From NCBI RefSeq assembly GCF_900197875.1, contig NZ_FZMO01000536.1:1-64000 (forward strand): a stretch of DNA of 64,000 nucleotides. Reading direction: 5' to 3'. Position 1 is the stretch's first letter; each line of letters begins with the position of its first letter. The notes beneath the pieces are model-generated. The model had not been told where the DNA came from. It searched no databases and saw nothing but the letters and a program-made list of their open reading frames with translations. The stretch is from Frankia canadensis (GTDB taxonomy: Bacteria > Actinomycetota > Actinomycetes > Frankiales > Frankiaceae). Made by a program: the position numbers and the translations under genes. Positions 47,832 through 56,370 of the stretch are shown here, in pieces.

Positions 47832-49190
47832 TTGTTGGATCCCCTTTACCACCTTGCCGCGAACGCGATTGTCTTCTTCCATAAGGGATTCGCGCCGATC
47901 TTCGGCGACAACAGCTTCTTCGCCTGGGCGTTCTCGGTCGTCCTGCTCGTCGTCTGCGTGCGCGTGCTGATCTTCCCGCTGTTCGTCAAGCAGGTGAAGT
48001 CGCAGCGGACAATGCAGATGATGCAGCCCCGGATCAAGGAGATCCGGGAGAAGTACGGCCACGACAAGCCCCGCATGCAGCAGGAGATCATGGCCCTGCA
48101 GCGGGAGCACGGCAACCCGCTGCTCGGCTGTCTGCCGATCGTGCTGCAGATCCCGCTGTTCATCTCGCTGTTCCACGTCTTCACCCACCTGGCGCCGATG
48201 GCCGAGGGGCCGAACGGGAGCCTGGTCTGGCGGCCACGGGTGGGCCTGTCCGCCGACGAGGTGCAGCAGATCGCCTCGGCGAAGGTGTTCGGCATCTCGC
48301 TGGCGAGCTCCTTCCAGTCCAGCGACAAGCTGGTGAACTTCCTCGGCGTCAACGGCACGCACGTCAAGATCCTCGCGATCGTCCTGATCGTGCTGATGGG
48401 TCTCACGACCTTCCTGACCCAGCGGCAGATCATGGCCCGGACCGGGCCGGTCGATCCGCAGCAGGCGATCGTGCAGAAGGTCCTGCTCTACGGTTCGCCG
48501 CTGATGCTCGCGATCTTCGGTTTCCGCTTCCCGATCGCGGTGCTGCTCTACTGGCTGACGACCAACCTGTGGAGCATGGGGCAGCAGTTCTTCGTCATCA
48601 AGAGGATGCCGCCGGTGACGCCGTTGCCCGCGAACGGCCGGCTGCCCGGTGCCCGCACATCGTCCGACGGCGCGCCGGCGCCCGCCCGTCCCGCGCCCGG
48701 CGTCCGGGCCGGCGCGAAGTCGAAGAACCGCCCTCGCCCGGCGCCGGCGAACGCGCCGAGCCTGACCAAGTCGACCGGCGCGGCGGCCGGCGGCACCGCG
48801 AAGGGAAGCGCCAAGGCCCCGTCGACGGCACCGCCGGGAACCCGTTCCCGCAGCGGGAACGCCGCCGCCCGGGCGGGGAAGGGCACGGCCACCGCGGTCG
48901 CCGGCACGGCCGCGGACGATGCCGGCAGCGCGGCGCCCGCGGCCTCCGACGCCACGGCGCCGACGGCGACCTCGGACGGCTCCGGCACCGGCCGGAAGAA
49001 GAACGCCCCTGGCAAGCCCGTCACACGAGCCGCGGACAACGGCGCGGAGACCCCCTCCGACGGCACCAGGACCGGCGGTGACGGCGCGCCTCGCCCCACC
49101 CCCGTGCCCGCTGGCGCCCGTCGTCAGGTCGGCGGTTCCCGACCGGCCAAACGTCGCGGCAAGGGCAAACGACCCGGCGGGCGGCGTTGA
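47832..49190 (+). CDS. yidC: Membrane protein insertase YidC
   Basis: 452 aa YidC/Oxa1/Alb3 protein that inserts and folds membrane proteins. Hydrophobic segments WAFSVVLLVVCVRVLIFPLF and following, the hydrophilic hairpin (QREHGNPLLGCLPIVLQIPL), LITTFL-type helices and LYWLTTNLWSMGQQF are conserved. A Gly/Ala/Lys-rich disordered tail of about 150 residues is typical of actinobacterial YidC. The TTG start at 47832 has GAGGAG 8 nt upstream. Confidence 0.96.
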   Translation: MLDPLYHLAANAIVFFHKGFAPIFGDNSFFAWAFSVVLLVVCVRVLIFPLFVKQVKSQRTMQMMQPRIKEIREKYGHDKPRMQQEIMALQREHGNPLLGCLPIVLQIPLFISLFHVFTHLAPMAEGPNGSLVWRPRVGLSADEVQQIASAKVFGISLASSFQSSDKLVNFLGVNGTHVKILAIVLIVLMGLTTFLTQRQIMARTGPVDPQQAIVQKVLLYGSPLMLAIFGFRFPIAVLLYWLTTNLWSMGQQFFVIKRMPPVTPLPANGRLPGARTSSDGAPAPARPAPGVRAGAKSKNRPRPAPANAPSLTKSTGAAAGGTAKGSAKAPSTAPPGTRSRSGNAAARAGKGTATAVAGTAADDAGSAAPAASDATAPTATSDGSGTGRKKNAPGKPVTRAADNGAETPSDGTRTGGDGAPRPTPVPAGARRQVGGSRPAKRRGKGKRPGGRR

Positions 49191-49307
49191 CCTGGCCGGT
49201 GAGCCCGGACCGGCACCCGGGCTCGCCGGCGACCCCGATTTCGTCACCGTGCGGGGGCATCCCGTAATGTCGGCACCGCCGCCCCCTGTTCCCCTGGAGA
49301 AGCGCTG

Positions 49308-49862
49308 ATGACCGGTTCGGCACCTGACCTGGCTGTGGATGGAGCCGGAGTCACCGACGAGCAGACCTCGACCGAGGGCGGGCCCAGCCCGCAGGAGCGG
49401 CGGATCGCCGACCTCGAGCAGGAGGGCGAGATCGCCGCCGACTACATCGAGGGCCTGCTCGACATCATCGACATGGATGGTGACCTCGACCTCGACGTGG
49501 AGAGCGGCCGGGCCGTCGTCGCCGTGGTGGGTGACGGGCTGGACAAGCTGATCGGGACCGGTGGCGAGACCCTCGAGGCGCTGCAGGAGCTGACCAGGCT
49601 CGCCGTCCTGCAGCGGACCGGCGCGCGCAGCCGGCTCATGCTCGACGTCGGCGGCCACCGGGCGCGCCGCCGCATCGAGCTGCGCACCACGGCGACCACC
49701 GCGGCGACGAAGGCGCTGGAGCAGGGCGCGCCGGTGCGGCTCACCCCGATGACGCCGTTCGAGCGCAAGGTCGTGCACGACGTCATCGCCGAGATCGACG
49801 GCGTCCACAGCGAGTCGGAGGGCGAGGAGCCCAGCCGGCGGGTCGTCATCCTGCTCGGCTGA
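49308..49862 (+). CDS. jag: Jag/KhpB RNA-binding protein (KH-R3H)
   Basis: 184 aa. An acidic head is followed by a KH domain (DLDLDVESGRAVVAVVGDGL, LIGTGGETLEALQELTRLAV) and an R3H domain (LTPMTPFERKVVHDVIAEID, EEPSRRVVILLG). Jag/KhpB binds RNA and partners YidC genetically; it is in the usual position after yidC. Confidence 0.94.
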   Translation: MTGSAPDLAVDGAGVTDEQTSTEGGPSPQERRIADLEQEGEIAADYIEGLLDIIDMDGDLDLDVESGRAVVAVVGDGLDKLIGTGGETLEALQELTRLAVLQRTGARSRLMLDVGGHRARRRIELRTTATTAATKALEQGAPVRLTPMTPFERKVVHDVIAEIDGVHSESEGEEPSRRVVILLG

Positions 49863-49909
49863 CGCCGCCGCCACGGCTGTCCGGGCCGCGGGTGATCGGG
49901 GGAACTGCG

Positions 49910-52105
49910 ATGTCGCCTGCGGATGCCCGCCGGCGGGGGCGTGTCACGGTGCTGGCCGCGGTCACCGCCGCGGCGGTGCTGACCGGGGTGCTCGTCGCCC
50001 TGCGCGCCTACCTGGGGCGGCCCTTCTGGTATGACGAGATCTGGCGTGCCCACTTCGTCAGCGAGCCATTGCGGTCGTCATGGTCCGAACTGACCGTCGC
50101 CAACACGCCGTCCGCGTTTGGCTGGCTGGCGCTCACCCGGGTGAGCGGCGAGGTGTTCGGCTGGCACAGCTGGTCGCTGCGGCTACCCGGGTTCGTCGCG
50201 GTGCCCCTGCTCGGCGCCGCGATCGTGGTGCTCGCCCGCCGGTTCACCGGCCTGGTCGCGGCGGGGTTCGCGGCCTGCTGGCTGTGCCTGAACTCGACGT
50301 TCCTCGACCTCGCGACGCAGCTCAAGCCGTACGCGATGGAGACCGCGGCGACCGTCGCCATCGTGCTGCTGTGGCTCCCGGGCCGGTCGGGCGTGCTCCC
50401 GGGCCGCTCGGACGAGCTGTCGGGTTCAGCGGAGGGGAAGCCGGGCCCGGCGTGCGGGCGGCGGCTCGAGCGCGGCCGCCTGCTGCGGCGGACGGCTGCC
50501 GGCGTGCTGGGGCTGCTCGCTGTCCCCGGCGTCTTCGTGATTGTCCCGTTGGCGGTGGTGGACGTCTGGCGCGGACCGGCGCGGCGGTGGCGGTTCGTCG
50601 AGGGGCTGCCGGCGCTGGTCCTCGCCGCGGCGCACACGGTCGTCTTCGTCGCCCACCAGTCCAGCCAGCGCCACGGGGACTACTGGGACCGGCAGTTCCT
50701 CGCGGGCCGCGGTCCGCTGGACGCGGTGCGCTTCGTCGCTGACCAGGTTCGGCAGATCGTCACCGGCTCGCCGCCCGGCATCGATCGGTTCGACCCGAGC
50801 CTGCTCCACGGCACCGTCGTCGCCGGTCCGTTCGGCGCTCTGCCCGCCGTGCTGGCCGCGGTGATGGTCGTCGCGGCGGGGTTGGTGGGAACGGTGACGC
50901 TGGCGCGTCACCCGGACGGCCGGACGCTGCTCGCCGTGCTCGGCGGCGCCGAGCTGATGATGCTCACGGCGAGCGCCGCACGGTACTGGCCCTTCGGCCC
51001 GACCCGAACCAACCTCTTCGTGGTACCGATGATGGTCGTTGTGGTCGTGGTGGGTGCGGAGAGGGTCATTCGATGGCTGGTCGCCATGGCCGGTGGACGC
51101 TGGGCCGTCGCCGGGGCTGAGGTGGCCGCTGACGGCCCGAGGGCGGCTCCCCCTACCCTCGCCCCTCCGGGCATCGTGTCCGCAACGTCACTGTCGGCGC
51201 CGGTTTCGCTGGATGTTGCCGATGGTGATCGGTCAGACACCCAGGGAACGGGCGGCTCGCCGGCTTCGGCGCCCGCGGCGGGAGCGCTCGCGGGCGGGAC
51301 GCGGGTGGGCGCGGCCACCAGGATGACGCGTGGGCGGGCCGGCGCCTCCACCGCGATGGCGGTTGTGGTGATCCTTGCGCTCTCCGGAAGCGCCGGCCTG
51401 CTTCTGGCCGCCACCACCTCCGGCAGCGGTTCGCTCTGGGACCACCGGGAACGCCTGCGCGGGCTTGACCTCCTGGTCGACGCGACGGTCGCCGCCCGGC
51501 AGGCGGCCCGTCCCGGGGACGTCGTCGCCGTCGGCGGGCGCCTGGCCCGTCCTGGCTGGCTGTACGCGATGGAGGCCAGCGACGACGGGCCGCGCGACCC
51601 GGCCGACCTCCGGCCGGTCGACGTCCCCGTCACCGCTGTGCCCCGTCTGCCCGCCGCCGGGGCCGCGTCCACGCACCGCGGCGATCATGGCGGTCCGCGG
51701 AACACGGCGGTCGTCCCACAGCGGCCGGCTGGCCGGATCGGCGCGGTGGTCGATCTGCCGGCTCATCCCGCCGTCCAGGCGCGGTCCGCGGCCGATCCGC
51801 GGTCCGCCGCCAGATCGCAGGCTGTCGTCGGACATCGGGTGGCACGGGCGGACACGGTCTTCTTCGGCGGAGCCGAGCCGCCGCTGCTGCGTCAGCTCGC
51901 GGCCCGATCGACGGCGCCGGGTGGGCTGCTCGTCTTCGTCTTCGACATCGAACGCTCCGGTCTGACCGGTCAGCTCGACGCGCTGCGCCGCGCCGGCTGG
52001 TGCCCCACCCGCACCTGGACGTTCCGGCTCACCGGCACGCTCAGCCAGTACGACCGCTGTGGCGCGGTCTCCCCGCCTCGCCGCGCCCTGCGCGCCGAGA
52101 GCTGA
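49910..52105 (+). CDS. Membrane GT-C glycosyltransferase, GT39/ArnT-like
   Basis: 731 aa with about ten to twelve hydrophobic segments. Near the first loop is GRPFWYDEIWRAHFV, the acidic D-E motif of lipid-linked-sugar transferases, and the N-terminal half has the GT39 loop pattern (LDLATQLKPYAMETAAT). The C-terminal third is a soluble, partly disordered domain ending in CPTRTWTFRLTGTLSQYDRC. It would move a sugar from a polyprenyl carrier to an extracytoplasmic acceptor; the acceptor is unknown. ATG 49910 has GGGGGAA 6 nt upstream. Finding it between jag and rsmG is unusual, since those genes are generally adjacent. Confidence 0.78.
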   Translation: MSPADARRRGRVTVLAAVTAAAVLTGVLVALRAYLGRPFWYDEIWRAHFVSEPLRSSWSELTVANTPSAFGWLALTRVSGEVFGWHSWSLRLPGFVAVPLLGAAIVVLARRFTGLVAAGFAACWLCLNSTFLDLATQLKPYAMETAATVAIVLLWLPGRSGVLPGRSDELSGSAEGKPGPACGRRLERGRLLRRTAAGVLGLLAVPGVFVIVPLAVVDVWRGPARRWRFVEGLPALVLAAAHTVVFVAHQSSQRHGDYWDRQFLAGRGPLDAVRFVADQVRQIVTGSPPGIDRFDPSLLHGTVVAGPFGALPAVLAAVMVVAAGLVGTVTLARHPDGRTLLAVLGGAELMMLTASAARYWPFGPTRTNLFVVPMMVVVVVVGAERVIRWLVAMAGGRWAVAGAEVAADGPRAAPPTLAPPGIVSATSLSAPVSLDVADGDRSDTQGTGGSPASAPAAGALAGGTRVGAATRMTRGRAGASTAMAVVVILALSGSAGLLLAATTSGSGSLWDHRERLRGLDLLVDATVAARQAARPGDVVAVGGRLARPGWLYAMEASDDGPRDPADLRPVDVPVTAVPRLPAAGAASTHRGDHGGPRNTAVVPQRPAGRIGAVVDLPAHPAVQARSAADPRSAARSQAVVGHRVARADTVFFGGAEPPLLRQLAARSTAPGGLLVFVFDIERSGLTGQLDALRRAGWCPTRTWTFRLTGTLSQYDRCGAVSPPRRALRAES

Positions 52106-52492
52106 CTCGTCCCGGCGGGAGACCGACAGGGCAGGTGGCGTGAACTTGCCCCGATGTACCGGGGATGCTGGTCGGGTGCATGGTTCCTCGCCTCCGTCGC
52201 CGTCCCCAACGCCCCCTCAGGTAGCCGGGCTCCCCGCCGCCGCCCGCGTGGCCGTCCCCGCCGCGTCGCCGGTCGCGGTCCGGATCCCACCGCGACCGCC
52301 AGCCACGCCATCGCCATCGCTGGCGCCTTCGCCTTCGGTATCGCCGCCGCCGCGGGTCGCGGGCCGGGCCTTCCCGGCACTGGCGGGCGATCCCGGACGA
52401 TCACCGTGGACCCGGATGATCGGTGCTGGGGGAGCGGCGGCGGGACCACAGGAGGTGGCCGGCCCGGGCGGGCCGACCCGGGCAGGTGTGCG
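52106..52492. other. Gap before rsmG
   Basis: 387 bases with no recognised gene; it holds only the doubtful Pro/Ser-rich ORF 52176-52496 and runs of CCGTCGCC-like sequence. Confidence 0.4.
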
Positions 52493-52496
52493 ATGA
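52176..52496 (+). CDS. Doubtful Pro-rich ORF overlapping rsmG start
   Basis: A GTG-initiated frame of 106 codons, rich in Pro/Ala/Ser, whose TGA overlaps the rsmG ATG (ATGA). That overlap is typical of coupled genes, but the sequence has no domain and the ribosome site is weak. It may simply be leader sequence. Confidence 0.2.
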   Translation: MHGSSPPSPSPTPPQVAGLPAAARVAVPAASPVAVRIPPRPPATPSPSLAPSPSVSPPPRVAGRAFPALAGDPGRSPWTRMIGAGGAAAGPQEVAGPGGPTRAGVR

Positions 52497-53308
52497 GCGA
52501 CGCCGAACCGACCGAGGCCTCGATCCCGGAGTTGCCCGTGCCACCGGTGGCGGCGGAGCTGTTCGGGTCGCGACTTCCCGCCGCGGAGACCTACACGAGG
52601 CTGCTCGCCACCGTCGGCGTCGAACGGGGGCTGATCGGCCCGCGGGAGACCGGGCGGCTCTGGGAACGTCACGTGCTCAACTGCGCGGTGCTGGCCGAGG
52701 CGGTGCCGGACGGCGCGGACGTCGTCGACGTGGGCAGCGGCGCCGGCCTGCCGGGAATCCCGCTCGCTCTCGCCCGCCCGGACGTGCGGGTCGTGCTGGT
52801 TGAACCGATGGAGCGACGCTGCCGGTTTCTCCAGGAGGTCGTGGTCGCCCTGGGACTGGAGGACCAGGTTTCCGTTCAGCGCGGCCGCGCGCCGGATGCC
52901 GGAATAGGCCCGGACGGTCGTAGATTCGGGGTGGCCGTCGCACGCGCGGTCGCCCCGCTGGAGCGGCTGGGCGCAATCCTCCTTCCGATGCTGCAACCGG
53001 GTGGTGTCATGCTGGCGATGCGCGGTTCGCGGATCCTGGAGGAGTTGCAGGACGCGCGCGGCAGTCTCGGGACCCAGGGATGGCATCCGGTGGACGTCGT
53101 GGAGTGCGGAGAGGGCAGGGTGGACGAACCCACCCGGGTGCTCCGCGCCGTGCGCGCCACCGGGCTCACCCGGGCCGAGAGCAGGAAAGGGCGCGGCGAC
53201 GGTGAGCGGCACGATGGCAGACAGGTCAGACGAACGGCGCGGGAATCACGGCGATCACGGGAGGTCGGTCGTGACCAGCCGACACGTGGGCAGTCTCGTT
53301 CCACGTGA
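52493..53308 (+). CDS. rsmG: 16S rRNA m7G527 methyltransferase RsmG (GidB)
   Basis: 271 aa. SAM-binding motif VVDVGSGAGLPGIPLALARP, VVLVEPMERRCRFLQEVVVA and VARAVAPLERLGAILLPML define RsmG, which methylates G527 of 16S rRNA. ATG 52493 gives MSDAEPTEASIPELPVPPVA; the frame's extension back to 52154 has no ribosome site. A basic C-terminal extension of about 45 residues runs into the parA start, overlapping it by 38 nt. Conserved order rsmG-parA-parB. Confidence 0.95.
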   Translation: MSDAEPTEASIPELPVPPVAAELFGSRLPAAETYTRLLATVGVERGLIGPRETGRLWERHVLNCAVLAEAVPDGADVVDVGSGAGLPGIPLALARPDVRVVLVEPMERRCRFLQEVVVALGLEDQVSVQRGRAPDAGIGPDGRRFGVAVARAVAPLERLGAILLPMLQPGGVMLAMRGSRILEELQDARGSLGTQGWHPVDVVECGEGRVDEPTRVLRAVRATGLTRAESRKGRGDGERHDGRQVRRTARESRRSREVGRDQPTRGQSRST

Positions 53309-54266
53309 AACAGCGTTGGCGGGCCGGGACGGATCCGCCGGCGGGGGCTATCGGGGCTACGAGTCCGGCATTCCCCCGCTGGATCCACTCGACCGGTCGA
53401 CCCCGATCGGAGCGGCGGCGGCAGCAGCAGTGGAAGCCCTGGCGGCAGAACGACGACAACCATTCCCCCGGCCCACCCGGCGACGCATCATCTCCGTCGC
53501 CAACCAGAAGGGCGGCGTGGGCAAGACGACGACCACGGTCAACCTGGCCGCGGCCCTGGCCTCGAACGGCGTCCGGGTTCTCGTGATCGACCTCGACCCG
53601 CAGGGAAACGCCTCGACAGCGCTCGGGATCGACCACCATTCCGGCGTCCCGTCGATCTACGATGTGCTCCTCGGTAACCGGCCGCTCGACGAGGTCGTCG
53701 TCGCCTCGGGCGAGGCGCCGGCGCTGTACTGCGCACCCGCGACGATCGACCTCGCCGGCGCGGAGATCGAGCTGGTGTCGCTCGTCGCCCGGGAGAACCG
53801 GCTGCGCCGGGCGATCGCGAGCATGCAGCGGGAGGTCGACTACGTCTTCATCGACTGTCCCCCGTCGCTCGGGCTGCTGACCGTCAACGCCCTCGTCGCC
53901 GCCCGGGAGCTGCTCATCCCGATCCAGTGCGAGTACTACGCGCTGGAGGGGGTGGGGATGTTGCTGCGCAATGTGGAGCTCGTCCAGGCGCATCTGAACC
54001 AGGAGCTGCGCCTGTCGACGATCCTGCTCACCATGTACGACTCGCGCACGAGGCTTGCCGATCAGGTGGTTCAGGAGGTCAAGGAGCACTTCGGCGAGCG
54101 GGTACTCGGGACGACGATCCCCCGCAACGTCCGCCTGGCCGAGGCGCCGAGCTACGGGCAGTCCGCGCTCACCTACGACCCGACCTCGCGTGGGTCGCTG
54201 TCCTATCTGGCCGCCGCGCGGGAGCTTGCCGAGCGTGGTTGGGAGCCGAACGGGGCGGCGCGGTGA
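53271..54266 (+). CDS. parA: Chromosome partitioning ATPase ParA
   Basis: 331 aa. Deviant Walker [39 protein letters not shown] and [20 protein letters not shown] are complete, so it should hydrolyse ATP and act in origin segregation with ParB. GTG 53271 has GGGAGG 6 nt upstream, which I prefer over ATG 53214. Codons 10-14 (VPRET) contain a parS-like sequence. The stop overlaps the parB start (GTGA), so the two are translationally coupled. Confidence 0.97.
   Translation: MTSRHVGSLVPRETALAGRDGSAGGGYRGYESGIPPLDPLDRSTPIGAAAAAAVEALAAERRQPFPRPTRRRIISVANQKGGVGKTTTTVNLAAALASNGVRVLVIDLDPQGNASTALGIDHHSGVPSIYDVLLGNRPLDEVVVASGEAPALYCAPATIDLAGAEIELVSLVARENRLRRAIASMQREVDYVFIDCPPSLGLLTVNALVAARELLIPIQCEYYALEGVGMLLRNVELVQAHLNQELRLSTILLTMYDSRTRLADQVVQEVKEHFGERVLGTTIPRNVRLAEAPSYGQSALTYDPTSRGSLSYLAAARELAERGWEPNGAAR
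53298..53311 (+). promoter_or_regulatory. parS: parS-like ParB-binding site inside parA
   Basis: GTTCCACGTGAAAC differs from the consensus GTTTCACGTGAAAC at one position. It lies in the first codons of parA and in the last codons of rsmG. Confidence 0.8.
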
Positions 54267-55312
54267 GCGCCCGCCGCAGCGGGCTGGGGCGCGGCCTCGG
54301 CGCGCTGATCCCGGTCGCTCCGCCTCCCCCGGACGAGCGGGACGGACCGGGCTCCAGCGCGGGCGACTTCGCCGACTACGGCGACTACGCGGACCACGGC
54401 AGTGGTCGCCGCACCCGTCCGGCCGTGGTCGATGACGGGCCGCTTCCGGTTCACGGCGCGACCTTCCGGGAGATCCCCGTCGACGCGATCGTCCCCAACG
54501 CACGCCAGCCGCGGACGAACTTCGACGAGGACGCGCTGGAGGAACTCGCCGCGAGTCTGCGGGAGGTCGGCCTGCTGCAGCCGATCGTGGTCCGATCGCT
54601 GGGGACCGACCGGTACGAGCTGGTGATGGGCGAGCGTCGCTGGCGGGCCTGCCAGCTCGCCGAGCTGGACCGCGTTCCCGCGATCGTCCGGGAGACCGCC
54701 GACGAGGCGATGCTGCGCGACGCCCTGCTGGAGAACCTGCACCGCCAACAGCTCAACCCGCTGGAGGAGGCGGCCGCCTACGAGCAGCTCCTGCGGGACT
54801 TCGGGGCGACCCACGAGGAACTCGCCGGGCGCCTCGGCCGGTCCCGCTCGCACGTCACCAACACCATCCGCCTACTCGGACTGTCGCCCGCCGTGCAGCG
54901 CCGGGTGGCTGCCGGGGTGCTCTCGGCCGGGCATGCCCGGGCGCTGCTCTCCCTGCGCGATCCGCAGGCGCAGGATCGCCTGGCGACCCGCATCGTGGCC
55001 GAGGGGCTGTCCGTGCGGGCGGTCGAGGAGATCGTCGCGCTGGACGAGGAGGTGCCGCGCACCCGGGCGCCGCGCGGGCCGCGGGCCGCCTCGCCGGTCC
55101 TGGCCCGCTTCGCGGACCAGCTCTCGGACCAGTTCGAGACGCGGGTGAAGGTGGACATGGGTCGCAACAAGGGCCGGATCACCGTCGAGTTCGCCTCGAT
55201 CGAGGACCTCGAACGGATCGTCGCGGTGATGTCCCCCGCGACGGCGCACGGCGGCGCGGGAGCGGTCGACGGCCTCGGTGTCGTCGCCGCGGGCAGCGAC
55301 GAGGTGGCGTAG
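54263..55312 (+). CDS. parB: Chromosome partitioning protein ParB
   Basis: 349 aa CTP-dependent clamp that loads at parS. N-terminal [15 protein letters not shown], box [21 protein letters not shown], the CTP/box II motif [20 protein letters not shown], and the HTH ([20 protein letters not shown]) precede the C-terminal dimerisation region. GTG 54263 overlaps parA by 4 nt; the open frame back to 53927 belongs to a shadow. A convergent terminator hairpin follows. Confidence 0.97.
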   Translation: MSARRSGLGRGLGALIPVAPPPPDERDGPGSSAGDFADYGDYADHGSGRRTRPAVVDDGPLPVHGATFREIPVDAIVPNARQPRTNFDEDALEELAASLREVGLLQPIVVRSLGTDRYELVMGERRWRACQLAELDRVPAIVRETADEAMLRDALLENLHRQQLNPLEEAAAYEQLLRDFGATHEELAGRLGRSRSHVTNTIRLLGLSPAVQRRVAAGVLSAGHARALLSLRDPQAQDRLATRIVAEGLSVRAVEEIVALDEEVPRTRAPRGPRAASPVLARFADQLSDQFETRVKVDMGRNKGRITVEFASIEDLERIVAVMSPATAHGGAGAVDGLGVVAAGSDEVA

Positions 55313-55420
55313 ACCCGGCGGCAGATCGGTTGGCTTCGTCCCGCTGGCAGCAACGCCGGCGGGGCGGAAGTTCGAGGAACAGCCGCTTCGCCGGGGCCCC
55401 GCACCTGCGGCGAGCCGAGT

Positions 55421-55443
55421 CCTCCGCGTGACTGTCGCGGAGG
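55421..55443. terminator. Bidirectional hairpin between parB and the GNAT gene
   Basis: CCTCCGCG and CGCGGAGG form a perfect 8-bp stem with a 7-nt loop between two convergent genes. Confidence 0.6.
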
Positions 55444-55452
55444 CCGGCGGAT

Positions 55453-56091
55453 CTACGCGGGGTTGCCGGCCTGTCCGACCTTGCGCAGGACGCCCTCCGG
55501 GGTCATCGAACCGAGCAGGCGCTCGATCGCGACCTCGACGTCCTCCCGCCAGCTGACCGCGTTCTTCACCTCCAGCCGCAGCCGGGGCCAGCGGTGGTGC
55601 GGCCGCACGGTCTTGAAGCCGACGGCGAGCAGGTAGTCGGCGGGCACCACGCAGCGGGCGTCCGAGTCCTGGTTGTCGCCGAAGGCCTCCACCGCCCGGA
55701 AGCCCCGCCGCAGGATCTCCTTGGTGACGGCCTGGGTGAGGATTCTTCCCAGGCCCTGACCGCGGAAGTCCTCCACGATCATCGCGGTCATCAGCAGGAC
55801 CGCGTCCGGCGACACCGGGCTGGTGGGGAAGGCGATCGAGCGGGGGACGTAGGCCGGGGGCGCGAACATGACGAATCCGGCCGGCACGTCGTCGACGTAG
55901 GCGATCTTGCCGCAGCTGCCCCACTCGAGCAGTGCCGTGGAGACCCAGGACTCCTTCTCGAGGTCGGTGGCACCGGCCTCCTCCGCCCTGCTGCGCGCGA
56001 CCGGATCGAGCTCCCAGAACACGCATCGGCGGCATGGCAGCGGCAGGTCGTCGATGTTGTCCAGGGTGATGTTCGCGATGCTACGGCTCAT
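55453..56091 (-). CDS. GNAT-family N-acetyltransferase
   Basis: 212 aa. The acetyl-CoA-binding core is VLLMTAMIVEDFRGQGLGRI followed by QAVTKEILRRGFRAVEAFGD, and the cysteine-containing start LPCRRCVFWELDPV is conserved in the GNAT gene next to parB in other actinobacteria. I use ATG 56091; the frame extends to 56133. It is convergent with parB and follows cwlM on the same strand with 279 bp between, which contain a parS site. Confidence 0.88.
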   Translation of the reverse strand: MSRSIANITLDNIDDLPLPCRRCVFWELDPVARSRAEEAGATDLEKESWVSTALLEWGSCGKIAYVDDVPAGFVMFAPPAYVPRSIAFPTSPVSPDAVLLMTAMIVEDFRGQGLGRILTQAVTKEILRRGFRAVEAFGDNQDSDARCVVPADYLLAVGFKTVRPHHRWPRLRLEVKNAVSWREDVEVAIERLLGSMTPEGVLRKVGQAGNPA

Positions 56092-56210
56092 CGAGCGGGC
56101 ACTCCCGTGGTCGGCCTTCCGGCCGCCACCCAACGTGGTCAGTGGGACGTCGGCCTTGTGGATTCAGCCTAGGCCGACCCGCCCGCATCCACGCCCGACC
56201 CACCGGACCC

Positions 56211-56224
56211 GTTTCACGTGAAAC
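56211..56224. promoter_or_regulatory. parS: Perfect parS site
   Basis: GTTTCACGTGAAAC matches the consensus core exactly, in the intergenic region between cwlM and the GNAT gene, about 2.9 kb from the parS-like site in parA. Confidence 0.93.
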
Positions 56225-56277
56225 CTCTCTCCTCCCTCCATCGGCTGACGGATCGAGAGCTGGGGTGGCCGAGGCGA

Positions 56278-56343
56278 GAGACGGGCGAGACCGGGGCGGG
56301 AGACGGGTGAAACCGGGGCGAGGGACGGGCGAAACCGGGGCGG
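56278..56343. repeat. Three 22-bp tandem repeats beside parS
   Basis: Three units (GAGACGGGCGAGACCGGGGC, then GAGACGGGTGAAACCGGGGC and GGGACGGGCGAAACCGGGGC, each plus two bases) lie 53 bp from the perfect parS and just after the stop of the minus-strand cwlM-like gene. No function can be read from them. Confidence 0.8.
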
Positions 56344-56370
56344 GAGGCGGCCGGGACGGCGTGGATCAGA

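Noticed and set aside
46824-49874. A 1016-codon minus-strand open frame antisense to rnpA-yidD-yidC-jag
   Set aside because: Antisense to four well-identified genes, with Arg/Asp/Gly-rich low-complexity translation typical of high-GC shadows.
52154-52492. N-terminal extension of rsmG by 113 codons
   Set aside because: No ribosome site; the normal RsmG N-terminus begins at ATG 52493.
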